From contig JAUVKO010000024.1 in NCBI GenBank assembly GCA_030596225.1, positions 1 through 14,149 on the forward strand: a DNA stretch of 14,149 nt, given 5' to 3'. Position 1 is the first letter of the stretch; each line of letters begins with the position of its first letter. Of this stretch, positions 1 through 7,274 are shown one piece after another. Under the pieces are notes generated by a model. It saw only the letters and a list, made by a program, of their open reading frames with translations. It was not told the origin of the DNA and made no database searches. A program made the position numbers and the translations under genes. The DNA comes from Fidelibacterota bacterium (GTDB taxonomy: Bacteria; Fidelibacterota; UBA8477; JABMPR01).

Positions 1-1171
1 GGAGTCCAAATTCAGTGTCTTTGTCTCCCCAGGAAAAGTTTCCCTGTAAGGAGATATTTGTGTTTTCAAAGATGTTCCAGTCTAATTGAGGAGCAATAGT
101 GCCGCTATTGTCATCAAAATTAGCAACAGTAAGGGCGCTCAAGGAAACAAAATCAAATGTAGGGTGCATAATATAAAGAAACCCATAATTCTGCATGAGG
201 CTGTGGGTTTCACCACCAAGAGACAGCATGTAATCATAGAAATTTAAATCATCTTTGTTCGCGGTTCCGTAGCCATTATAAAAGTATTCACTCAGAATAT
301 ATATAGAGTTATCAAAAGTATGATCAACCCCTAAAACGAACTCCTTAAAAGAAGCCATTCTTGGGTAAAAAACTGCTTCTGGAGTTAAATCCTCCCAGCC
401 ATAATCTAAAGAGTAATGGGTATATTCAGCCCACACTCCCCACCCAAACATCTCTCCTACGAGGCTGCCCCCCAGCAAGTTTCTAATCTCAAAGTATTGC
501 TCGCCAAACAAAGCATAATATGCAGGCTGCCACTTATATTCTGCTAAAGTTATTTCGAAATCAAAACCACCATCGCCTACCTTAAGCCAATATTGCCGAG
601 TTGTTTTTTCCTGGTCATCAGCAGGCTGCACAACAACGCAAAAGGAGACCCTGCTATCAAAGGGAATAGCTAAACGAATTGCTGGGACCCCCGCTTGCTC
701 ATAACTGGGATCCATGAGGGTTTTCGTGTTGAAGATATCGGTGGGGTTCCAGGCATAACCCACGCCGGGTGAGATTTGTTGACGACCTAAAGTTATGTCC
801 AATAAAGGAAAACTAACCCTCATATATACATTATCCAGAAGCAAGGTGTCAGAAAGAGTGATTTGTGGTGGGACATAATAGCTTGAGCTTGAGCTGGGGT
901 CGGGGATGAAAAACGGTCTCCAGATATCCTCAGGGAGGAAGTCCAGAAGATTCCAGGTGGTCTTTCCCCAGTATTTTTGAATATTCACATTGGCACCAAT
1001 TAGAATATTATCATTTGGTCTTGCTTCAACATCCAGGCGTAACTTGTTATAGCCGAAACTATAGTTTGTGCCGCCTACTTTCATCACATCTGCTTCTGAC
1101 TCGAAATAGCCAAAGAATTCTGGCTGTGCCCAAAGCATTAGTGGCAATATCAGCAACAGCACGAATCTCAT
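1..1171 (-). CDS. Outer-membrane beta-barrel (porin-like) protein, C-terminus cut by window edge
   Basis: The frame is open from an ATG at 1171 to the left edge, giving at least 390 residues with no stop, so the 3' end is missing. The N-terminus (MRFVLLLILPLMLWAQ) is a short signal peptide with likely cleavage after Ala15. The mature part has alternating aromatic and polar strands rich in Tyr, Trp, Asp and Asn, as in outer-membrane barrels. A block at roughly residues 140-180 (GRQQISPGVGYAWNPTDIF, then a DPSYEQAGVPAIRL stretch) resembles the signature of DUF1302/alginate-export-like barrels found beside RND/MMPL exporters. A strong Shine-Dalgarno (AGAGGAA) lies about 9 nt upstream. The ATG overlaps the stop of the LolA-like gene (ATGA at 1168-1171), so the two are translationally coupled. 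I infer an outer-membrane partner of an export system; the substrate is unknown. The barrel assignment is firm, the subfamily less so. Confidence 0.8.
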   Translation of the reverse strand, partial: MRFVLLLILPLMLWAQPEFFGYFESEADVMKVGGTNYSFGYNKLRLDVEARPNDNILIGANVNIQKYWGKTTWNLLDFLPEDIWRPFFIPDPSSSSSYYVPPQITLSDTLLLDNVYMRVSFPLLDITLGRQQISPGVGYAWNPTDIFNTKTLMDPSYEQAGVPAIRLAIPFDSRVSFCVVVQPADDQEKTTRQYWLKVGDGGFDFEITLAEYKWQPAYYALFGEQYFEIRNLLGGSLVGEMFGWGVWAEYTHYSLDYGWEDLTPEAVFYPRMASFKEFVLGVDHTFDNSIYILSEYFYNGYGTANKDDLNFYDYMLSLGGETHSLMQNYGFLYIMHPTFDFVSLSALTVANFDDNSGTIAPQLDWNIFENTNISLQGNFSWGDKDTEFGL

Positions 1172-1917
1172 TTTTTAAGGTTCCTCTCACTAAAGAAGTC
1201 TTTAGGTGGTTGCCAGCTATAGGTCACTTCCAGGGTTTCCATTCTGGTGCTGGATCTTTCTTTATGGTCAGTCATGATCATTTTCATGGCGGTGGGAATG
1301 CCTTCAATATTCTGAATATCGCTCAAAAATAGTGACTTTGAATTGAAATGTTTCTCATCATAGTAATCGAGTTTAACAGGTGAATAATCTGACTTTCGAG
1401 CCCACATAACTATCTTCGGGTAAGGCGGATCCTGCTCTGGAATACCGATCAGTTCGATCTTCCAACACAGATCACCGTTGATGGTTTCATCACCGAGGTG
1501 TTTAGGTGTGAATTTGCTAATAAAAACATCACCTCCACCCATGTCCTCATAAGTGAAATCGGATCCCTGAACTTTTTGCTTTTTCGCGTGAGATGCCAGT
1601 TTTCTGACTCGTTTTGTCCGGGGGAAATAGGTCCAGATATCATCAGCATTGTTTAGAGTGAGAAAGGCTTGTCCGCGGATAGCTGCGGGTTTCGTATAGC
1701 GGGTAAGGGTGCTTTCTCCTTTTCCGCCAGAGTAAGACTCAAACTCGAATGTACGTTCTTTACCGGAACTTGTGTTTATGGTTTGAGTTCCCCTGCTTTT
1801 CATGCTTTCCGGGGACATCAAATCGGTAACGGCCTTGATGACCCTTACAGCGACTTGGTCTTGAGCGGGAATAACGGTGAAAAGAAACAGAAAAGACAGA
1901 AGTGTTTTAACGATCAT
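1168..1917 (-). CDS. LolA-like outer membrane lipoprotein-sorting family protein (periplasmic)
   Basis: This 249-residue protein has a signal peptide (MIVKTLLSFLFLFTVIPAQ, likely cut after Ala18). It has the hallmarks of the LolA_like/PF17131 family: DDIWTYFPRTKRVRKL near residues 91-106, then GSDFTYEDMGG near 118-128, followed by a CWKIELIGIP strand and a YYDEKH strand. The family folds like LolA, an open beta-half-barrel with a hydrophobic cavity, and typically sits beside MMPL/RND exporters, where it is thought to shuttle lipidic molecules across the periplasm. It is not the housekeeping LolA. The start is supported by AAAGGA about 9 nt upstream. Its ATG overlaps the TetR stop (ATGA at 1914-1917) and its stop overlaps the start of the barrel gene, so it is the middle gene of a tightly coupled operon under the TetR repressor. 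The substrate cannot be read from the sequence. Confidence 0.88.
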   Translation of the reverse strand: MIVKTLLSFLFLFTVIPAQDQVAVRVIKAVTDLMSPESMKSRGTQTINTSSGKERTFEFESYSGGKGESTLTRYTKPAAIRGQAFLTLNNADDIWTYFPRTKRVRKLASHAKKQKVQGSDFTYEDMGGGDVFISKFTPKHLGDETINGDLCWKIELIGIPEQDPPYPKIVMWARKSDYSPVKLDYYDEKHFNSKSLFLSDIQNIEGIPTAMKMIMTDHKERSSTRMETLEVTYSWQPPKDFFSERNLKK

Positions 1918-2519
1918 GGTTTTAGTCCTTTCATAAAACTATCAATACCATCCCTAAGAGCATCGTCAAAAGCATCCATGTCATCATTAAGCATAAATTG
2001 CCAGACAAAGCCATCAATGAAAGCCAGACACAGAGTGGCAACTCCGGTGTAATTCATTTCGCGAAATTCTTGTGCTTCAACACCAGCTTTAAGGATATTG
2101 ACAACCAGTGTTCTCATTTGTTCGTATCCTGCAGTTAGTTGTGTGGACTGATGTTCTCCGCGTCGAATCGCTCTTGCGCCTTGAGCCCAGATCTCTGTCA
2201 TGATGAGAACGGCGTCACCCATTTCAAAGACAAGCTCGGTATTCATGCGAATAAAAGTGCGAAGTTTATCATAAGGGCTAAGATCCATGGAATAGAGCTT
2301 TTCTGATGCAGCAACCATGTCACCCATGAGAGTGTCAACGATGGCATGAAAAATCGCATCTTTACTGTTAAAGTATTCATAAACAGTGCCTTTGCCTATA
2401 CCGGCGACAATAGCGATGTCAGCGATCTTGCCTTTGTCTAGACCATCTCGGGCAAAAATCTGGATAGCGGCGCGAATAATGGCATCCGCTTTCGCGGGAT
2501 CTTTTTGTAGGGGGGTCAT
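1914..2519 (-). CDS. TetR/AcrR family transcriptional repressor
   Basis: This is a 201-residue TetR-type regulator. The N-terminal DNA-binding domain covers roughly residues 9-58: an AIIRAAIQIFARDG helix, then the HTH with KIADIAIVAGIGKGTVYEYF, the family's most conserved block, followed by SKDAIFHAIV. The C-terminal about 140 residues are the helical ligand-binding and dimerisation domain. The reading frame runs upstream to 2678, but I chose the ATG at 2517-2519. It has a good Shine-Dalgarno (AAAGGTGA) 8-9 nt upstream, gives the normal family length, and the extra 53 residues would read through the operator and promoter. It is the first gene of the operon and overlaps the LolA-like gene by ATGA. 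It probably represses its own operon through the palindrome at 2558-2575 and is released by a small hydrophobic ligand. The ligand is unknown. Confidence 0.93.
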   Translation of the reverse strand: MTPLQKDPAKADAIIRAAIQIFARDGLDKGKIADIAIVAGIGKGTVYEYFNSKDAIFHAIVDTLMGDMVAASEKLYSMDLSPYDKLRTFIRMNTELVFEMGDAVLIMTEIWAQGARAIRRGEHQSTQLTAGYEQMRTLVVNILKAGVEAQEFREMNYTGVATLCLAFIDGFVWQFMLNDDMDAFDDALRDGIDSFMKGLKP

Positions 2520-2549
2520 TATGATTTCACCTTTTTTGTTGTTGTAAAT

Positions 2550-2576
2550 GTAATATATGACCGAACAGTCGGTCAA
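2550..2576 (-). promoter_or_regulatory. Putative promoter of the TetR operon
   Basis: Read on the minus strand, TTGACC (2576-2571) matches a sigma70 -35 box in 5 of 6 positions. An AT-rich stretch TATATTAC follows (TATTAC at 2555-2550 as a -10, spacing 15). The spacing is slightly short, so the exact -10 is uncertain. The boxes lie 30-57 nt upstream of the TetR start and frame the operator palindrome. Confidence 0.5.
2558..2575. promoter_or_regulatory. TetR-type operator, perfect inverted repeat
   Basis: TGACCGA at 2558-2564 is repeated as its exact reverse complement TCGGTCA at 2569-2575, with a 4-nt centre (ACAG). GACCG/CGGTC half-sites of this kind are typical of AcrR-like TetR regulators. 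The site lies 38 nt upstream of the TetR start codon and overlaps the -35 and spacer of its promoter, the position expected for autorepression. It could also affect the divergent binding-protein gene that starts at 2698. Confidence 0.75.
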
Positions 2577-2697
2577 GCAAGAGTTTTCGCCAGCATCAAT
2601 ATTTTTTTTCGCATAACGGGAAATCAGTATAACTTGAATCCATGTATTTAAAGCATAGACCTGATCAAAGCCTGTCATCTAAGTTTAAGGGGAAGCC
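2577..2697 (+). promoter_or_regulatory. Divergent intergenic region, promoter side of the binding-protein gene
   Basis: This is the part of the 178-nt divergent gap belonging to the plus-strand gene. TATAAC at 2628-2633 is a reasonable -10, but only a T-rich stretch (around 2602-2609) stands in the -35 position. TTGAAT at 2634-2639 is an alternative -35 without a good -10. The Shine-Dalgarno AAGGGGA lies a few nt before the ATG at 2698. No other structure is evident. Confidence 0.3.
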
Positions 2698-4292
2698 ATG
2701 AACAGTGTAGAGCGTAATATCGTATACCGGTTTGGACTAGCGCTTGTGTTGGTGATATTATTGCTCTTGAGCCTATGGTGCTGCTGTCCGGAAGACCCTT
2801 ATGAAAATTATTTAAACCTTATCATTAATACGGAACCTAAATCGCTAGATCCGGCTTTATCTACAGATATCACGACCGGAATTATAACTGCTTTAATGTA
2901 TGACAATCTGATTCAGTTCGGGGTTGGCAGTGAAATACTCCCTGGTCTGGCTGAGTCATGGACGATATCAGAAGATGGAAGAGTTTATACTTTCAAGCTA
3001 AGAAGCGATGTTAAGTTTTGGGATGAAAGTCCGTTCTCTGCGACTGATGTGTGCTATTCATTTGAACGCTTATTGCAATCAGAAACCCGATCACCACAAA
3101 CCTGGCTCTTGTCTCCAATAAAGGGGGCAAAGCCTTATATGCAGGGTAAAACAGATATAATAGAGGGTATAAGGCAAATATCAGACACCAAAATCCAAAT
3201 AATCCTGGAAACACCCTTTGCGCCTTTTTTAGGGTTTTTGGGAGCGCCTGCTACAGCCATTGTTAAGAAAAACGAGTCAATCTCTTACAGTCAAACATTA
3301 AAAGACAAACCAATGGGAACAGGACCTTGGATCTTTGAAGAATGGCAGGCAGACAGATATTTAAGATTTAAAAAGAATAAAGATTACTTTAAAGGTCAGG
3401 CCAAACTGGATGGTTTGATCTTAAACAATATTCCGGAAATTCTGACATCTGCTATTGAGTTTGAAGCAGGGAACCTGGATGTGATGATGGTTCCAAACTC
3501 AGAGTTTAAGTATTGGACCCATAGCTCAGTCTGGAAACCATATATACACACACTTGAAGAACTAGGTCTATACTATCTAGCAATGAATTTGGAAAGAGCC
3601 CCCTTTGATGATCAAAGAGTAAGACAAGCGGTGACACTGGCAATTGACAGAAAAAAGATCATCAAGCGGATAATGCACAATAGCGCATCATTGGCACAAG
3701 GAGCAATACCGCCAGGTCTGGCTGGATATGACAGTAACAGGGTTTCCATTAAATATGATCAGGAAGCCGCCAGAGAATTGCTGATCGATGCGGGGTATGA
3801 AGGTGACTGTGAGTTTGATCTATGGGTCGATCCTGGAGCAGCGATATCTCAAACAATTGAAGCTATACAACATTACTTATCAGAAGCCGGGTTTGTAGTT
3901 CACATAGTCAGAAATGACTGGAATATGATGCGTGACGCAATGCGTAAAGGAGAAACGGATGCTTATTGGGGAAACTGGTGGGCTGACTATGCTGATGCAG
4001 AAAACTTTCTAGCTCCGCTCTTCCACTCAGAAAACGCTGCCACGAGAAATAGATATTCGAATCCAGAGGTTGATTCGTTAATAGAACAAATACAGCGTAG
4101 TATGATCGTTGAAAAAAGAACGTCACTAGCACAGAAGGTAGACAGCATTTTGATCGTTGAGGCGCCATATGCATTTATGTGGTACCCAACATCATATACT
4201 GTGGTACAACCTAACTTAAAAGGCTATGTTCCACACCTGATGCCCAACGCCAATCGCTATACAGAAGTCTATTTTGAAGAACAGGAAACAAA

Positions 4293-4296
<4 letters not shown>
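2698..4296 (+). CDS. Extracytoplasmic solute-binding protein, family 5 (peptide/nickel type, DppA/OppA-like)
   Basis: This 532-residue protein has the full architecture of SBP_bac_5 (PF00496). The opening strand NTEPKSLDPALSTD is at about 44-57, the YTFKLRSDVKFWD block at 97-109 with ATDVCYSFERLL after it, and a GTGPWIFEEW block follows near the middle. Then come FDDQRVRQAVTLAIDRKKI and, late in the protein, DAYWGNWWADYADAENFLAPLF. Such proteins capture oligopeptides or similar solutes outside the inner membrane for ABC importers. The N-terminus has Arg, a hydrophobic stretch at about 13-27, then Cys28-Cys29-Cys30. This looks like a lipoprotein signal, but the residues before Cys (S-L-W) do not fit the lipobox, which wants Ala, Gly or Ser at -1. 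It may be lipidated atypically or kept as a membrane anchor. No permease or ATPase gene is adjacent. It ends in an ATGA overlap with the next gene. Confidence 0.92.
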
Positions 4297-4854
<558 letters not shown>

Positions 4855-6033
4855 ATGCCCCTGATCCAAGATCCTACAGCAATTCTGGTTTATCTCATCG
4901 CTCTGATCGGACTGATCTATTATGTGAAAGAACAGCCCTGGGCTGAAAAAACCTTTGCAGTCATACCGCCTGTGATCTGGGTGTATTTCTTGCCAATGAT
5001 CTCAACGACTCTGGGAATTACCCCTGAACAGTCAACTCTGTATGGATGGATAAAAACAAATCTATTGCCCGCTGCTTTAGTGCTTCTACTGCTTTCCGCT
5101 GATGTCAAAGCGATTACCAAGCTTGGTCCCAAGGCGATTGGAACCATGTTAGCAGGGACTCTGGGAATTGTCCTTGGAGGAGTAATTAGTTTAGCCCTCT
5201 TTGGCGCCTGGCTACCGGAAGATGCCTGGCAGGGGATGGGTGCTTTATCGGGAAGCTGGATCGGGGGCAGCACAAATATGGTAGCCATTGGATCCTCAAT
5301 AGGTGTTCGGGATGAACTATTTGGAGTCATGATCATAGTAGATACAATTGTTGGTTATGGCTGGATGGGCATTGTGATCTTCATCTCTGCTTTTCAATCA
5401 AAAATAGATAAGTGGAACAAAGTGACTGACTCCCCGGTGGACGCTTTAAGCAAACATATTAATAGCTCCGGTAACAACAAACCAGAGCCCATGAGTTTTG
5501 CCTCTTTGGTGTTTATGCTGGTGATTGGTTTCGGAATAGGTTTTATCTCTCTAAAGGCAGGGGAATATTTACCCGACTTGGGGAAAGTAGTTACTGGTTT
5601 TGGTTGGACCGTGATAATAGTCTCTTTTTTGGGGCTGGGTTTATCCTTCACTCCGGTTGCCAAACTTGAAAAGCAGGGTGCGTCCCATCTTGGTAATTTG
5701 TTTCTATATCTTTTATTGGCCACCATTGGCGCCAAAGCAGATTTGAGAGCGATCACGGAAGCACCGGTCTTTCTTGCGGTAGGCGTGGTTTGGATTGCGG
5801 TTCACGCGACAATTTTGTTCTCAGTCGGTCGTTACCTGAAAGCCCCCATGTTTCTCATCGCCACAAGCTCGCAAGCTAATATTGGTGGTGTGGTTAGCGC
5901 ACCCATTGTGGCGTCTGTATATCAAAAAGGGATGGCTCCTGTTGGTTTGCTTATGGGCGTTATGGGGAATATTCTGGGTCTCTATTTTGGTTTTCTTACG
6001 GCACAACTCATGGAGTGGGTGAGTAGGATTTAA
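4855..6033 (+). CDS. DUF819 (YjcL-like) integral membrane protein, putative transporter
   Basis: This 392-residue polytopic protein has about ten to eleven hydrophobic segments and matches DUF819/PF05684 in length and motifs. The first half carries GSWIGGSTNMVAIGSSIGV at about 132-150, and the second half carries ATSSQANIGGVVSAPIVASV near 341-360. The two Gly/Ser/Asn-rich breaks sit in comparable places and suggest an internal two-fold repeat like that of ion-coupled transporters. A hydrophilic cytoplasmic loop (KWNKVTDSPVDALSKH onwards, about 185-208) joins the halves. The family has no firmly established substrate. The start is supported by AGGAAA about 7 nt upstream. The gene stands alone: gaps of about 240 and 295 nt, both with dispersed repeat sequence, separate it from its neighbours, so it is probably a single transcription unit. 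Confidence 0.9.
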   Translation: MPLIQDPTAILVYLIALIGLIYYVKEQPWAEKTFAVIPPVIWVYFLPMISTTLGITPEQSTLYGWIKTNLLPAALVLLLLSADVKAITKLGPKAIGTMLAGTLGIVLGGVISLALFGAWLPEDAWQGMGALSGSWIGGSTNMVAIGSSIGVRDELFGVMIIVDTIVGYGWMGIVIFISAFQSKIDKWNKVTDSPVDALSKHINSSGNNKPEPMSFASLVFMLVIGFGIGFISLKAGEYLPDLGKVVTGFGWTVIIVSFLGLGLSFTPVAKLEKQGASHLGNLFLYLLLATIGAKADLRAITEAPVFLAVGVVWIAVHATILFSVGRYLKAPMFLIATSSQANIGGVVSAPIVASVYQKGMAPVGLLMGVMGNILGLYFGFLTAQLMEWVSRI

Positions 6034-6328
6034 TTACGAAGTAATAATTGATGCCACCGTAAAAAGGCCCTCTCGCAGAGGACGCAGAGTCGCAAAGTGT
6101 TGATATTTATGAATATAGCGCATCATATCGTATGTGGTTGTTAATAATAATGTTAGGTTATTTTTCATTGTTTCTCAGTTACTTTTTGCGAATTCGTCAT
6201 AATTAATAATGAAAAAACCAGGGTGTAGGACAATGCTCTTACTAACTTGAGTTTCAAGCTTAAAGTTTCTATTTTCTAATAATGTGATCGGTGTCTTTCA
6301 AATCTATAGAATATTCTTATACTAAATC
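6034..6328. other. Intergenic region with inverted repeat copy and rhomboid gene promoter
   Basis: No ORF here looks real. At 6069-6094 it contains a CCTCT-CGC-AGAGG hairpin (6069-6081) merged with GCAGAGGACGCAGAGTCGCA (6075-6094). That block is the inverted counterpart of 4772-4790, with one extra base. The rest is AT-rich and I see no other repeat or RNA fold. The last 35 nt hold a -10-like TATACT placed unusually close to the rhomboid ATG. Confidence 0.6.
6295..6323 (+). promoter_or_regulatory. Putative promoter abutting the rhomboid start codon
   Basis: TATACT at 6318-6323 matches the sigma70 -10 consensus in 5 of 6 positions. At 17-nt spacing the -35 position holds CTTTCA (6295-6300), a weak match. 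Transcription would begin about 6-7 nt after the -10, at or beside the ATG at 6329, and no Shine-Dalgarno precedes that ATG. If real, the mRNA would be leaderless. Confidence 0.4.
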
Positions 6329-7240
6329 ATGAATCAATGGCAATTCCAACAAGGTGCCCCCAAAATGCGTTTTGGCCCCAGCAAAATGGGATCTGGAGTC
6401 AAGCAGCTCCTCATCGCCAACTCTGTGGTTTTTGTCCTCACCCAAATCAGCGGTATGGGTTTGTGGGCAGACTGGTTTGGCCTGAATCCCCACAGCGTAA
6501 TTTTTGGTCTGCGTCTCTGGCAGCCCTTTACCTATATGTTTCTCCATGCCGGTCTCTGGCACATCGGGATGAACATGCTCATGCTGTGGATGTTTGGATC
6601 AGAGCTGGAAAACCTCTGGGGGCGTAAAGAATTTCTACGCTACTATCTATTTACAGGAGTTGGAGCGGGTGTTTTTTCACTAGTGCCATATTTTGTGGGT
6701 GTTATTGCAGGATACCGTGGTCACATTCCCTCCATAATTGGAGCTAGTGGAGCAGTTTATGGAATCCTACTGGCTTATGCGATGACCTATCCTGATCGTA
6801 AGGTTTTGGTCTATATGGTCATGCCTGTAAAGGTCAAATATCTTATGTTATTCATGGGTTTTATAACATTTGCTTCTGTTGGCAACGGGGACGGAATCAG
6901 CCACATCACCCATCTTGGCGGTCTGATTGTGGGATGGATATACTTAAAAAGAAATGGTCGCTACCAGGGCTTGAATATCCCCTGGCGTCAGTGGTTACAG
7001 AAATTTAATAAGATTCGAATTGTTTCAAACGACCCTAAATCTCAACCGAGAAGGAAATCTCCGCCATCGCAACCAGGCAGCTGGCATCGCGTCAAAAACA
7101 GTTCTGAGCTCCGGAAAGAAATGGATGCCCTCCTGGACAAAATCACACGGGTGGGTTACGAGCAACTCAGCACGGCTGAAAAGGAAAGACTTCTGGAATT
7201 GTCCTCTCAGCTCTCCAAAAGTGATGATCACCGAAATTGA
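6329..7240 (+). CDS. Rhomboid family intramembrane serine protease
   Basis: This 303-residue protein has about six membrane segments followed by a soluble C-terminal tail. The Ser-His catalytic dyad is intact: Ser140 in GASGAVYG and His195 in HITHLGG. The oxyanion-hole pair lies in HIGMNM (His78, Asn82), and the family's FLHAGLWH and GRKEFLRYY stretches are present. The last roughly 45 residues (ELRKEMDALLDKI, GYEQLSTAEKERLLELS) match the short accessory domain (DUF6576-like) found at the end of many rhomboids, with a basic Pro/Ser-rich linker (about 235-255) before it. Rhomboids cut membrane proteins within or next to their transmembrane helices; the substrate is unknown. The ATG at 6329 lacks a Shine-Dalgarno. 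Met13 (6365) with AAGGTG upstream is an alternative start that keeps all membrane segments. The gene lies 34 nt before the transglutaminase-like gene, probably in one operon. Confidence 0.93.
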   Translation: MNQWQFQQGAPKMRFGPSKMGSGVKQLLIANSVVFVLTQISGMGLWADWFGLNPHSVIFGLRLWQPFTYMFLHAGLWHIGMNMLMLWMFGSELENLWGRKEFLRYYLFTGVGAGVFSLVPYFVGVIAGYRGHIPSIIGASGAVYGILLAYAMTYPDRKVLVYMVMPVKVKYLMLFMGFITFASVGNGDGISHITHLGGLIVGWIYLKRNGRYQGLNIPWRQWLQKFNKIRIVSNDPKSQPRRKSPPSQPGSWHRVKNSSELRKEMDALLDKITRVGYEQLSTAEKERLLELSSQLSKSDDHRN

Positions 7241-7274
7241 ATTCAGTAAGATAGAACCCCGGGATTCAACATTC

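Noticed and set aside
1015..2052. Plus-strand open frames opposite the LolA-like, barrel and TetR genes
   Set aside because: Each mirrors a well-supported minus-strand gene; the compositions look random and no starts are supported.
2520..2678. N-terminal extension of the TetR frame up to an ATG at 2678
   Set aside because: It would add 53 residues that read through the promoter and operator and have no family similarity. The ATG at 2519 has a good Shine-Dalgarno and gives the normal TetR length.
4920..5756. Two minus-strand open frames (about 138 and 120 codons) opposite the DUF819 gene
   Set aside because: They are shadows of a strongly conserved membrane protein gene, with no ribosome sites or recognisable motifs.
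7020..7274. Longer frame of the transglutaminase gene starting inside the rhomboid gene
   Set aside because: The extra 85 residues are an out-of-frame reading of the rhomboid tail. The signal anchor begins at the ATG at 7275.
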